This document shows, in pieces, positions 27,104 through 35,164 of a DNA stretch of 64,000 nucleotides (the stretch's first letter is position 1; each line of letters begins with the position of its first letter). The notes beneath the pieces are model-generated. The model did no database searches and was not told the origin of the DNA. It saw nothing but the letters and a program-made list of their open reading frames with translations. The position numbers and the translations under genes were made by a program. The stretch covers positions 57,467 to 121,466 of the forward strand of contig CACWOS010000002.1 of assembly GCA_902762565.1 (NCBI GenBank), read 5' to 3'. Origin of the DNA: an uncultured Prevotellaceae bacterium (GTDB taxonomy: Bacteria > Bacteroidota > Bacteroidia > Bacteroidales > Bacteroidaceae).

Positions 27104-27113
27104 TACCTTTGCA
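27104..27113 (+). promoter_or_regulatory. -7 box of the ligase/metY operon
   Basis: TACCTTTGCA lies 22 nt before the ligase ATG. Confidence 0.82.
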
Positions 27114-27135
27114 CGAAAATTCAGAAAAAACTATA

Positions 27136-29163
27136 ATGGCAGACGACAAAATACAGCGTATGCGACAGCTCATCAGTAAGCTGAACGAAGCTTCCGATGC
27201 CTACTACAACGGACGCTCCGAACTGATGACTGACTATGAATGGGACCAGCGTTTCGACGAACTGAAACGACTGGAGAGTGAGACAGGTACTACCCTGCCC
27301 GACTCGCCTACCCAGAAAGTATCGGAGGATAGCATCACTGGTCAGAAGGAGGAGCACGAATTCGCTGCACTCTCGCTGGCAAAGACCAAGCAGATTAGCG
27401 ACCTCGTGAAATGGGCTGAAGCGCGCCCCATCTGGATTTCATGGAAGCTGGATGGTCTGACACTTGTCGTCACCTATGACGGAGGACGTCTCACTAAAGT
27501 CGTCACGCGAGGCAATGGACATATCGGTACCAATATTACTCATCTGTCACGTTCCATCAACGGCATCCCCCAAGAGATTAAAGCCAAAGGGCATACCGTC
27601 ATTCGTGGCGAGGCCGTCATCTCGTACGACGACTTCGAGCGCTTCGTGATGGAGAGCGGTGAGGACTATGCCAACCCACGCAATCTGGCCTCAGGTTCGT
27701 TGACGCTGAAAGACCCTGACGAAGTGAAGGCTCGCCATATCCAATGGATTCCCTTTACTTTAGTATATACGGAAGAGGACATCGTCTCTTGGGGCAAACG
27801 GATGGCTTGGCTTGATGCTCAAGGATTTACGACGGTAGAACGGAAAGCTGTTTCTATGCCTGATGACGCTTCCGTAGAAGACTGTATCGAGGTCTTCACA
27901 CATGAGGTTACCTCTAAACAGAACCCCTATCCCGTCGATGGTCTTGTCGTCTGTTACGATGATACCGAATACGCCCAAACGGGATCTGTCACAGGCCATC
28001 ATGCCACTAGAGCTGGTCTGGCTTTCAAGTGGCAAGACGAAGTTGCTGATACCGTATTAAAAGAAGTCGAATGGTCGTGTGCCGCATCAACCATCTCGCC
28101 TGTAGCCATCTTCAAACCCGTAGAACTCGAGGGCACTACCGTCAAGCGTGCATCACTCTGCAACATCAGCGAGTGCGAGCGCTTGGGCATTGGTGGACCA
28201 GGTACGCAGATTAGTGTTATCAAGGCCAACAAGATTATCCCCAAGGTCATCAAGGTCACCCAGAGCGCTGGCACGTTCAGCGTGCCTAACGAATGCCCCG
28301 TCTGCCATGCTCCCACCACCATCCGTTATGGTCGCACAGCCACCACTCCCGACGTATCCGCATCGGGCACTAAGACCCTACACTGTACCAATCCTGATTG
28401 CCCTGCTAAACAACTCAAGAAGTTGGCACGCTTTGTATCGAAAGAAGGTATGAACATCGACGGAATCTCTGAACAGACACTCTCGAAGTTCATCAATCTT
28501 GGTTGGATTTCTGAGTATGCCGATATTTACGAACTTCGTAGTCACATCCTTGAACTTTCACGTATGGAGGGCTTTGGCGAAAAGTCGGCATCTAACATTA
28601 TGCGTTCCATTGACAAGAGTCGTGAGGTCGAGGCTCATCGTCTGCTCTTTGCACTCAACATACCGCTTTGTGGCCTTGATGTATGCAAGCGCCTGCTTTC
28701 TGCCTATTCACTTGACGACCTTATCAATGAGGCCATCAAACAGGGTGACGATCTCTTTGCCGCTCAAGCAGAACCTAAGGATGTCTTTGCCCATGTCAAC
28801 GGCATAGGCCCAGAGAAGTCCGCCCAATTCGTTTCGTGGTTCCGCAATCCACAGAACCTTGCCCACTATCGCCACCTTCTCACGAAGCTAACCGTCACCA
28901 CTCCTGACGTGTCAACGTCGGGTACCCTCTGCGCAGGTCTCACTTTCGTCATCACTGGCGATGTGCACCACTATAAGAACCGCAATGAGCTCAAGGCTTA
29001 TATCGAGTCGCAGGGCGGCAAGGTAGCATCAGCTGTCAGCGGTTCCACCTCATACCTTATTAATAATGATGTCACCTCCACATCTGGCAAGAACAAGAAA
29101 GCCAAGGAGTTGAACATCCCCATCATCTCTGAAGACGAATTTATAACAAAATATCAACAATGA
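27136..29163 (+). CDS. NAD-dependent DNA ligase, divergent LigA type
   Basis: The start MADDKIQRM is chosen because an upstream in-frame TTG overlaps the promoter. The ~675-residue protein has the full LigA order. The Ia-like region has YYNGRSELMTDYEWD, the adenylation lysine is in SWKLDGL (residue ~104), and ANPRNLASGSL, an OB fold (TISPVAIFKP), a zinc finger (CPVC...CTNPDC), HhH motifs and a C-terminal BRCT (GLTFVITGDVHHYKNR) follow. It seals nicks using NAD. Motif wording differs from typical Bacteroidales LigA, so it may be a second, acquired ligase. Two TTPDxSxSG inserts occur, one inside the zinc finger at ~402-411 and one before the BRCT at ~587-596. It overlaps metY by 4 nt. Confidence 0.9.
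   Translation: MADDKIQRMRQLISKLNEASDAYYNGRSELMTDYEWDQRFDELKRLESETGTTLPDSPTQKVSEDSITGQKEEHEFAALSLAKTKQISDLVKWAEARPIWISWKLDGLTLVVTYDGGRLTKVVTRGNGHIGTNITHLSRSINGIPQEIKAKGHTVIRGEAVISYDDFERFVMESGEDYANPRNLASGSLTLKDPDEVKARHIQWIPFTLVYTEEDIVSWGKRMAWLDAQGFTTVERKAVSMPDDASVEDCIEVFTHEVTSKQNPYPVDGLVVCYDDTEYAQTGSVTGHHATRAGLAFKWQDEVADTVLKEVEWSCAASTISPVAIFKPVELEGTTVKRASLCNISECERLGIGGPGTQISVIKANKIIPKVIKVTQSAGTFSVPNECPVCHAPTTIRYGRTATTPDVSASGTKTLHCTNPDCPAKQLKKLARFVSKEGMNIDGISEQTLSKFINLGWISEYADIYELRSHILELSRMEGFGEKSASNIMRSIDKSREVEAHRLLFALNIPLCGLDVCKRLLSAYSLDDLINEAIKQGDDLFAAQAEPKDVFAHVNGIGPEKSAQFVSWFRNPQNLAHYRHLLTKLTVTTPDVSTSGTLCAGLTFVITGDVHHYKNRNELKAYIESQGGKVASAVSGSTSYLINNDVTSTSGKNKKAKELNIPIISEDEFITKYQQ
28341..28370. 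repeat. 30-nt near-palindromic repeat, copy 1 (ligase zinc finger)
   Basis: CACCACTCCCGACG, six bases, then CATCGGGCAC. The arms CCCGA and TCGGG pair. It encodes TTPDVSASG between the cysteine pairs of the zinc finger, lengthening that loop. Confidence 0.8.
28896..28925. repeat. 30-nt near-palindromic repeat, copy 2 (ligase, before BRCT)
   Basis: CACCACTCCTGACG, TGTCAA, then CGTCGGGTAC. The arms pair over 7 bp with one G-T pair. It encodes TTPDVSTSG in the linker before the BRCT domain. Confidence 0.8.
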
Positions 29164-30485
29164 CACAGAAAATGAAACGCGCCACGCTCTGCGTACAGGC
29201 AGGCTGGCAACCCAAGAATGGTGAATCGCGCGTGCTCCCCATTATCCAAAGCACCACGTTCAAGTACGACAACACTGAGGAGATGGCCGACCTCTTCGAT
29301 CTGAAGAAAGAGGGCTACTTCTATACTCGTCTGGCCAATCCAACCAACGATGCTGTGGCCCAGAAGATTGCAGCCCTCGAAGGTGGTGTTGGCGCTATGC
29401 TAACCTCATCTGGTCAGGCTGCCAACTTCTACGCCCTATTCAACATCTGCCAAGCAGGCGACCATTTCGTCACCTCTAACGAGATCTATGGTGGAACCTA
29501 CAATCTCTTTGGAGTCACGCTGAAGAAGTTGGGCATCGAATGCACTTTTATATCGCAGGAAGCCAGCGAGGAGGAAATCGACAAGGCTTTCCGTCCTAAC
29601 ACAAAGGCACTGTTTGGCGAGACAATCTCGAATCCTGGCTGCCAGATTCTCGACATCGAGAAGTTCGCACGCATCGCCCACAAACACGGCGTACCTCTCA
29701 TCATTGACAACACCTTCCCAACACCTATCAACTGTCGTCCATTTGAATGGGGTGCCGACATTGTCACACACTCTACAACGAAGTATATGGATGGTCATGC
29801 CACACAGGTGGGCGGCGTCGTCGTAGATAGCGGCAATTTCGACTGGGAAACCTGCACCCACAAAGGCGCCACCACTCCCGACGGGTCACCATCGGGCAAA
29901 GACAAGTTCCCCGGCCTCTGCACCCCCGATGAGTCCTACCACGGACTGACCTACACCAAAGCCTTTGGCAAGATGGCATATATGACTAAGCTCGTGGCAC
30001 AGTTGATGCGCGACCTGGGAAGCATTCCTGCACCTCAGAACTCGTTCCTGCTAAACCTCGGACTGGAAACCCTCCATCTGCGAGTGCCCCGCCATTGCGA
30101 AAATGCCCAACGCGTGGCCGAATTCCTCGAGAAGGACGAGCGTGTAGCTTGGGTACACTACAGTGGACTGCCTTCTGACAAAAACTACCAGTTGGCACAG
30201 AAGTACCTGCCTAATGGTTCTTGTGGCGTCATCGCCTTCGGACTGAAGGGCGACCGTCAGACAGCCATCCAGTTTATGGATTCTCTGAAGATGATTGCCA
30301 TTGTCACCCACGTGGCCGATGCACGCACCTGTGTGCTCCATCCAGCTTCTCACACTCATCGTCAACTCTCAGACGAGCAACTTCGTGAAGCAGGTGTTGC
30401 CCCTGACCTCATCCGTCTCAGTGTAGGTATTGAGGACTGCGATGACATTGTTGCTGATATCCGTCAGGCTCTTGATAACATTTAG
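29160..30485 (+). CDS. metY: O-acetylhomoserine sulfhydrylase (MetY type)
   Basis: This 441-residue PLP enzyme of the Cys/Met metabolism family has the PLP lysine in THSTTKYMDGHAT (residue ~206), plus MLTSSGQAAN, SNEIYGGTYNLF and IDNTFPTPINCRPFEWGAD. The DESYHGL segment and overall length point to O-acetylhomoserine aminocarboxypropyltransferase, which makes homocysteine directly from O-acetylhomoserine and sulfide. This fits the Glu111 MetA at 13.3 kb. Its ATG overlaps the ligase stop (ATGA). Compared with the family form NFDW...GKFPG, an insert encoding ATTPDGSPSGK lies at about residues 236-246. Confidence 0.94.
   Translation: MTQKMKRATLCVQAGWQPKNGESRVLPIIQSTTFKYDNTEEMADLFDLKKEGYFYTRLANPTNDAVAQKIAALEGGVGAMLTSSGQAANFYALFNICQAGDHFVTSNEIYGGTYNLFGVTLKKLGIECTFISQEASEEEIDKAFRPNTKALFGETISNPGCQILDIEKFARIAHKHGVPLIIDNTFPTPINCRPFEWGADIVTHSTTKYMDGHATQVGGVVVDSGNFDWETCTHKGATTPDGSPSGKDKFPGLCTPDESYHGLTYTKAFGKMAYMTKLVAQLMRDLGSIPAPQNSFLLNLGLETLHLRVPRHCENAQRVAEFLEKDERVAWVHYSGLPSDKNYQLAQKYLPNGSCGVIAFGLKGDRQTAIQFMDSLKMIAIVTHVADARTCVLHPASHTHRQLSDEQLREAGVAPDLIRLSVGIEDCDDIVADIRQALDNI
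29870..29899. repeat. 30-nt near-palindromic repeat, copy 3 (metY)
   Basis: CACCACTCCCGACG, GGTCAC, then CATCGGGCAA. It shares its first 14 bases with copy 1 and is read in the same frame as TTPDGSPSG. Confidence 0.8.
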
Positions 30486-30517
30486 CATTCCCACCGGTTT
30501 TCCGCTGGGCTTTATCA

Positions 30518-30976
30518 ATGAATATTCTTCTGATGATGCTCCGTGCTCCGCGCCCCAGTTGTACTGACGACATGAAGGCCATAGCACATCCCCGCTGGAT
30601 CAAGAAAGGGTACGACGGGCTAACCTTCTTTGGATATATCATCACACACACCCAACAGGAAGCCGAAGCGTTTCAACGCTCCGGCTCCTTTAAAAACCAT
30701 GAAATGATACATCTCTACCAAGCTCGTGCCTGCCACGATTCCTGGTTTTTGTTCTATCTGCGTTACGGCTGGTATTGGCTCTTGGCTTCACGCTACCATA
30801 AACACCTGAAGAATGCAGGCTATCTACTTAATCCATTCGAGCTGGAAGCCTACACCAACATGTTCGACATCCACTACCTCGACGAAAAGAAAAGCGGCAC
30901 CAACGAGTGGCGCCGCTATGCCCGAATGTCGCTCAAAGAGCGATTAAATATCTATAGGAATACTAGAATGTCTTAA
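30518..30976 (+). CDS. Small HExxH-containing protein
   Basis: I do not recognise a named family. The 152-residue product (the true start may be an ATG up to 17 codons later) contains NHEMIHLYQAR, a zincin-like HExxH, followed ~50 residues later by NPFELEAYTN, where Glu could be the third zinc ligand. A hydrophobic patch, WFLFYLRYGWYWLLASRY, lies between them and may lie on the membrane. This pattern suggests a minimal metallopeptidase-like protein. It lies 32 nt after metY on the same strand and converges on trpS. Confidence 0.6.
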   Translation: MNILLMMLRAPRPSCTDDMKAIAHPRWIKKGYDGLTFFGYIITHTQQEAEAFQRSGSFKNHEMIHLYQARACHDSWFLFYLRYGWYWLLASRYHKHLKNAGYLLNPFELEAYTNMFDIHYLDEKKSGTNEWRRYARMSLKERLNIYRNTRMS

Positions 30977-30991
30977 TAAAAATGAGCAATG

Positions 30992-32083
30992 TCATTTTGC
31001 TTTAAAGCGTTCTGCCTGACTACGAATCAATTCCTCGTCATCGAAGTAGTTAATCTGCATGGCTTTGCGAACCTCATCCATTGTCTGGGCTGCCGTTTCA
31101 CGTGCACGTTCCGTACCTTTCTTTAATATATTATAAATCTCAGGGATATCCTGTTCAAATTCGTGACGACGCTGACGCATGGGCTCCAGGAACTCATTCA
31201 GAATCTGATTCAGGAACTTCTTGCACTTCATATCACCTAGACCACCACGACGGTAGTGATCCTTCAGCTCATCCAAGTTCTGATACTCAGGCCAGTACTG
31301 TGCAAAGTGCTCTGGCTTTGAGAAAGCGTCAAGATATGTGAAGACAGCATTACCTTCCACATGACCTGGGTCGTTCAGATTTATATGCTCAGGGTCAGTA
31401 TACATAGAGCGTACCTTCTGCCATACTGTATCGGCATCGTCAGAAAGATAGATACAGTTACCCAACGACTTTGACATTTTCTCCTTTCCATCTGTACCAG
31501 GCAGACGACGAGCAGTAGCATTCTCGGGCAACATGATGTTTGGCTCAACTAATACTGGCGCATATACTTGATTAAAGCGACGTACCAGTTCGCGAGTTAC
31601 CTCCAGCATTGGCTCTTGGTCTTCGCCAGCGGGAACAGTAGTAGACTTGAACAATGTGATGTCAGCTGCCTGACTGACAGGATAGCAGAAAAAGCCCAAA
31701 GGAATACTCTCACCCTCGAAGCCACGCATCTTTACTTCTGTCTTTACCGTTGGATTACGCTGTACACGGCTTACACTGACAAGATTCATCAGATAAGTCG
31801 TTAACTCAGCCAGTTCTGTAATCTGGCTTTGGATAAACAGTGTGCACTTCTCAGGGTCCAATCCTGCTGCTAGATAGTCAAGAGCCACCTCGATGATGTT
31901 CTGGCGAATCTTCTCAGGATTGTCGGCATTATCAGTCAGCGCCTGAACGTCGGCCATAAACACAAACATCTTGTCATAGTCGCCAGCATTCTGAAGTTCT
32001 ACACGACGACGCAGCGAACCAATGTAATGTCCAAGATGCAATTTGCCTGTTGGACGGTCGCCAGTAAGTATAATCTTTCCCAT
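30992..32083 (-). CDS. trpS: Tryptophanyl-tRNA synthetase
   Basis: The 363-residue class I synthetase has the ATP-binding HIGH-type motif as [12 protein letters not shown] at residues 13-24 and the KMSKS loop exactly as KMSKS near residue 201. It charges tRNA-Trp. The length is slightly above the common ~330 residues because of a longer C-terminal part, which is usual in this phylum. It is transcribed alone from its own promoter, divergent from the HTH membrane protein gene. Confidence 0.96.
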   Translation of the reverse strand: MGKIILTGDRPTGKLHLGHYIGSLRRRVELQNAGDYDKMFVFMADVQALTDNADNPEKIRQNIIEVALDYLAAGLDPEKCTLFIQSQITELAELTTYLMNLVSVSRVQRNPTVKTEVKMRGFEGESIPLGFFCYPVSQAADITLFKSTTVPAGEDQEPMLEVTRELVRRFNQVYAPVLVEPNIMLPENATARRLPGTDGKEKMSKSLGNCIYLSDDADTVWQKVRSMYTDPEHINLNDPGHVEGNAVFTYLDAFSKPEHFAQYWPEYQNLDELKDHYRRGGLGDMKCKKFLNQILNEFLEPMRQRRHEFEQDIPEIYNILKKGTERARETAAQTMDEVRKAMQINYFDDEELIRSQAERFKAK

Positions 32084-32109
32084 TTTTAACTCTTTTATTC
32101 AAATTTGGA

Positions 32110-32119
32110 TGCAAAGGTA
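32110..32119 (-). promoter_or_regulatory. Promoter of trpS
   Basis: The minus strand reads TACCTTTGCA, preceded at 20-nt spacing by TTTG. The spacer ends in ATTCG, as at three other promoters in the window. Confidence 0.82.
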
Positions 32120-32225
32120 CGAATTAGTGAGAGAAAAACCAAAAATATTTTTGCTTTTTCCGAATGAAAGTACTTTCGGCGTAGTCAAAGGTAAGAAAAA
32201 TATTGCAAAATACATCATAATTTCT

Positions 32226-32265
32226 TTGCAAAAGTGTGCAAAATGCACTTTGCACACTTTTGCAA
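32226..32265. promoter_or_regulatory. 17-bp perfect inverted repeat in a divergent promoter region
   Basis: TTGCAAAAGTGTGCAAA (32226-32242) and its exact reverse complement (32249-32265) are separated by ATGCAC. The site lies between the trpS and HTH-protein promoters, ending 33 nt before the -7 box of the latter, so an operator is more likely than a terminator. The rest of the 245-nt gap is AT-rich with no gene. Confidence 0.65.
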
Positions 32266-32298
32266 ACACTTTTTCTTGGCAGAAAAGCAAATAATTCG

Positions 32299-32308
32299 TA
32301 TCTTTGCA
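32299..32308 (+). promoter_or_regulatory. -7 box of the membrane-anchored HTH gene
   Basis: TATCTTTGCA lies 20 nt before the ATG, and the spacer ends in ATTCG. Confidence 0.8.
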
Positions 32309-32328
32309 TCAACAAAAATCAAAAAGCA

Positions 32329-32841
32329 ATGACAATGATATTAACGAATCGCGAACTGTTTCTGCTCATCATCTGCACAATCATCTATATTACCTTATTT
32401 ATATTAGTAATACAGAGCAACCGCCGTAAGATACAACTGCTGCAGAGCCGACTGGACAACATCCACGCCATGCAGAAGCTGGCAGTCATTGAGCCACGAC
32501 AGGATGTGAGCATGGTATTTTCATCGCCTGCATACCAGCGCACCAAGCAGTATCTGGCTGAGGGCCGAAGCATGGCCGAGGGTGACTGGTCAGAACTGAC
32601 AGAAGCCGTGAACAGCGTTTATACGGGATTCTCGGAGAAGCTGTACAGCCTGTATAACATGAGCGACCAAGACTATCGCGTCAGCCTGCTGATCAAGGTG
32701 CGCATACAACCCAAGGACATTGCCACACTGACGGCGCACTCAAAAGAGAGCATCGCCTCCACACGGAGCCGCCTATATCAGAAAGTGTTTGGCAAAAAGG
32801 GCTCGACCAAGGATTGGGACGACTTCATTCTATCAATCTAA
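32329..32841 (+). CDS. Membrane-anchored protein with C-terminal HTH-like domain
   Basis: The start MTMILTNREL is chosen because it follows the promoter at a normal distance; an earlier in-frame ATG overlaps the promoter and inverted repeat. The 170-residue protein has one membrane segment at about residues 8-28, a short coiled-coil linker at 30-50, and a C-terminal helical domain. That domain's end (SDQDYRVSLLIKVRIQPKDI, then LTAHSKESIASTRSRLYQKV) has the shape of the HTH found at the C-terminus of Bacteroidetes membrane regulators. It may bind DNA from the membrane and could control its own promoter. No sensor domain is obvious. Confidence 0.72.
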   Translation: MTMILTNRELFLLIICTIIYITLFILVIQSNRRKIQLLQSRLDNIHAMQKLAVIEPRQDVSMVFSSPAYQRTKQYLAEGRSMAEGDWSELTEAVNSVYTGFSEKLYSLYNMSDQDYRVSLLIKVRIQPKDIATLTAHSKESIASTRSRLYQKVFGKKGSTKDWDDFILSI

Positions 32842-32853
32842 TCGAAATGCCAT

Positions 32854-32885
32854 AATAACGTAATTTCGTAATAACGCAATAACGA
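32854..32885. repeat. Octamer array before nfeD
   Basis: AATAACGT, AATTTCGT, AATAACGC and AATAACGA are four consecutive 8-nt units in the gap before the NfeD gene. A similar array lies at 52236-52259. Confidence 0.75.
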
Positions 32886-32927
32886 AAAAAAAAGAATATT
32901 GTAATAACGTCTAAATAATTAAGAACT

Positions 32928-33371
32928 ATGATTGAGTACTTCCTTTCAAACATGTGGCAGGTATGGGCCGTCGTTGCCGTCATCTGCTTGATTTTGGAGC
33001 TTTCGTCGGGTGACTTCTTCATCATCTGCTTCTCCATTGGTGCCGTGTTTGCCATCATTTCGGCAGTTCTCGGCTTGAGCATCTACTGGCAGATATTCAT
33101 CTTCGCCATCTTCTCGCTTCTCAGCGTCATATTCGTCCGTCCAGTAGCCCTGCGTTGGCTGCATAAGAACGAACCCAACAAACCGACAAATGCCGATGCT
33201 CTGATAGGTCGTACCGGTCGCGTGACAGAGGCCATAACCAAGGGTGGTAACGGGTATGTACAGATTGACGGTGACCTGTGGAAAGCCGTCAGCCAGACTG
33301 ACATCCACGTAGGCACTACCGTCCGCGTCATCGGTCGTGAGAGCACGATTATCACGGTGGAAACACTATGA
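32928..33371 (+). CDS. NfeD-family membrane protein (short form)
   Basis: The 147-residue protein has an N-terminal membrane region of two to three segments (residues ~8-80) followed by a small OB-fold beta domain (LIGRTGRVTEAITKGGNGYVQIDGDLWKAV) at ~90-147, which is the short NfeD arrangement without the protease domain. Short NfeD proteins work with an SPFH/stomatin protein encoded next door, as here (54 nt downstream). The pair is thought to organise membrane microdomains. No -7 box is evident before it; an octamer array lies there instead. Confidence 0.88.
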   Translation: MIEYFLSNMWQVWAVVAVICLILELSSGDFFIICFSIGAVFAIISAVLGLSIYWQIFIFAIFSLLSVIFVRPVALRWLHKNEPNKPTNADALIGRTGRVTEAITKGGNGYVQIDGDLWKAVSQTDIHVGTTVRVIGRESTIITVETL

Positions 33372-33425
33372 TAAATAAGGGAAAAAGTAGAAAAGTAAAT
33401 TATAAACACTAAAAACAAAATCATT

Positions 33426-34382
33426 ATGGACATTATGACTTATGTACTGATTGCCATCGTTGTTCTGGTGGTCATCATCGCCAAGAAGGCACTTGTGATT
33501 ATTCCTCAGTCGGAAACCAAGATTGTTGAGCGTCTGGGCCGTTACTACGCCACGCTGAATCCTGGCATCAACCTCATCATTCCGTTCATTGACCGCGCCA
33601 AGGAGATTGTGGTGCTGACCCGTGGCCGCTATGCCTATTCGAACAACATCGACCTGCGCGAACAGGTGTACGACTTCCCCTCACAGAACGTGATTACCAA
33701 GGATAATATCCAGATGGAAATCAACGCCCTGCTGTACTTCCAGATTGTCGATCCGTTCAAGGCCGTTTATGAAATCTCGAATCTGCCCAATGCCATCGAG
33801 AAACTGACACAGACAACGCTGCGTAACATTATCGGTGAACTGGAGTTGGACGAAACGCTGACCTCGCGCGACACCATCAATACCAAGCTGCGTGCCGTAC
33901 TGGATGACGCTACCGACAAGTGGGGTGTCAAGGTGAACCGCGTAGAACTGCAGGACATCATTCCACCTGCAACCGTTCTGAACGCAATGGAGAAGCAGAT
34001 GCAAGCTGAACGTAACAAGCGTGCACAGATTCTGACCTCTGAGGGTGAGAAGGCCGCCGAAATCCTGGCTTCTGAGGGTGAAAAGACCGCTATAATCAAC
34101 CGTGCCGACGCCCAAAAGCAGCAGGCCATTCTGCACGCAGAAGGTGAAGCTCAGGCCCGTATCCGCAAGGCTGAAGCCGAGGCCAAGGCTATTGAATTGA
34201 TTACCGAAGCAGTGGGTAAGTCGACCAATCCCGCCAACTATCTGTTGGCTCAGAAATATATCCAGATGCTGCAGGAGTTGGCCACTGGCGACAAGACCAA
34301 GACCGTCTATCTGCCTTACGAAGCTACCAACCTTATGGGCTCTATCGGTGGCATCAAGGAGCTCTTCAAAACCACAAATTAG
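33426..34382 (+). CDS. SPFH/Band 7 protein (stomatin/QmcA-like)
   Basis: The 318-residue protein has one N-terminal membrane segment (residues ~5-22, YVLIAIVVLVVIIAKKALV). The SPFH domain follows (IIPQSETKIVERLGRYYATLNPGINLIIPFIDRAKE, then NVITKDNIQMEINALLYFQI), with a long Glu/Ala/Lys-rich coiled coil at ~190-270 that drives oligomerisation. Proteins of this type form large ring or cage assemblies on the membrane and often control proteases or microdomains. The neighbouring NfeD gene is the expected partner. Confidence 0.93.
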   Translation: MDIMTYVLIAIVVLVVIIAKKALVIIPQSETKIVERLGRYYATLNPGINLIIPFIDRAKEIVVLTRGRYAYSNNIDLREQVYDFPSQNVITKDNIQMEINALLYFQIVDPFKAVYEISNLPNAIEKLTQTTLRNIIGELELDETLTSRDTINTKLRAVLDDATDKWGVKVNRVELQDIIPPATVLNAMEKQMQAERNKRAQILTSEGEKAAEILASEGEKTAIINRADAQKQQAILHAEGEAQARIRKAEAEAKAIELITEAVGKSTNPANYLLAQKYIQMLQELATGDKTKTVYLPYEATNLMGSIGGIKELFKTTN

Positions 34383-34386
34383 AATA

Positions 34387-35130
34387 ATGAAAACATTTAG
34401 AATTGACGGTCAACGTGCCGTAGTTACCGGTGGAGGTAGTGGATTAGGTTTTGGCATTGCTAAAGTTTTTTTGGAGGCAGGTGCAGAAGTGGTTATCATC
34501 GGACGCGACGAGGAAAAGTTGCGCTTAGCCCAACAACAGTTAGGAGAACGATGTTCCTATCGTGCTTTCGACGTCACACAGTTAGACCAGATTCCTGCCC
34601 TTGTTCAGGAAATAGGAGCTGTTGACATTCTTGTCAACTGTGCAGGAACGCATCTCAAGAAATGGGCATTAGAGGTTTCTAATGCCGAGTTTCTTGAGGT
34701 CATGAACGTCCATGTGACGAGCGTCTTTGCCTTGAGTCGTGAGTTTGCCAAACTGATGGTCGAACGTGGCAGAGGATCTATCATCCTTATCAGTTCAATG
34801 GCAGCACTCATGGGATTGGAGCAAATTGTGGCCTATACCACCGCCAAGACTGCCATTCTAGGCCTGCAACGCAGTCTTGTGGCAGAGTTGTCGCCAAAAG
34901 GCATTCGTATCAACACCATTGCTCCAGGCTGGATTGATACGCCAATGTTTCACAAAGCTACCGACAATGACCCACAGCGCAAGGCCAACATACTGCGTCG
35001 CATACCCATGAAGACTTTCGGACTACCTGAGGACATCGGTTATGCCGCCCTCTATCTCTCGTCTCCTGCTGGTCGTTACGTGAATGGTGTCTTCTTACCT
35101 GTTGATGCAGGAGCATCGGAAGCTTTTTAA
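34387..35130 (+). CDS. Short-chain dehydrogenase/reductase
   Basis: The start MKTFRIDGQRAVVTGG is used because the cofactor motif then sits at the usual position; the open frame upstream overlaps the SPFH gene. The 247-residue protein has TGGGSGLG (NAD(P) binding), NCAG, the catalytic Ser in LISSMAA, the YxxxK motif as YTTAK, and a C-terminal GRYVNGVFLPVDAG. The closest relatives by pattern are gluconate 5-dehydrogenase and 3-oxoacyl reductase types. It lies 4 nt after the SPFH gene, so it may be co-transcribed. The substrate is not determined. Confidence 0.9.
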   Translation: MKTFRIDGQRAVVTGGGSGLGFGIAKVFLEAGAEVVIIGRDEEKLRLAQQQLGERCSYRAFDVTQLDQIPALVQEIGAVDILVNCAGTHLKKWALEVSNAEFLEVMNVHVTSVFALSREFAKLMVERGRGSIILISSMAALMGLEQIVAYTTAKTAILGLQRSLVAELSPKGIRINTIAPGWIDTPMFHKATDNDPQRKANILRRIPMKTFGLPEDIGYAALYLSSPAGRYVNGVFLPVDAGASEAF

Positions 35131-35164
35131 TATGTCGGTGCAGTAGTGATGTCAATAATAGACG

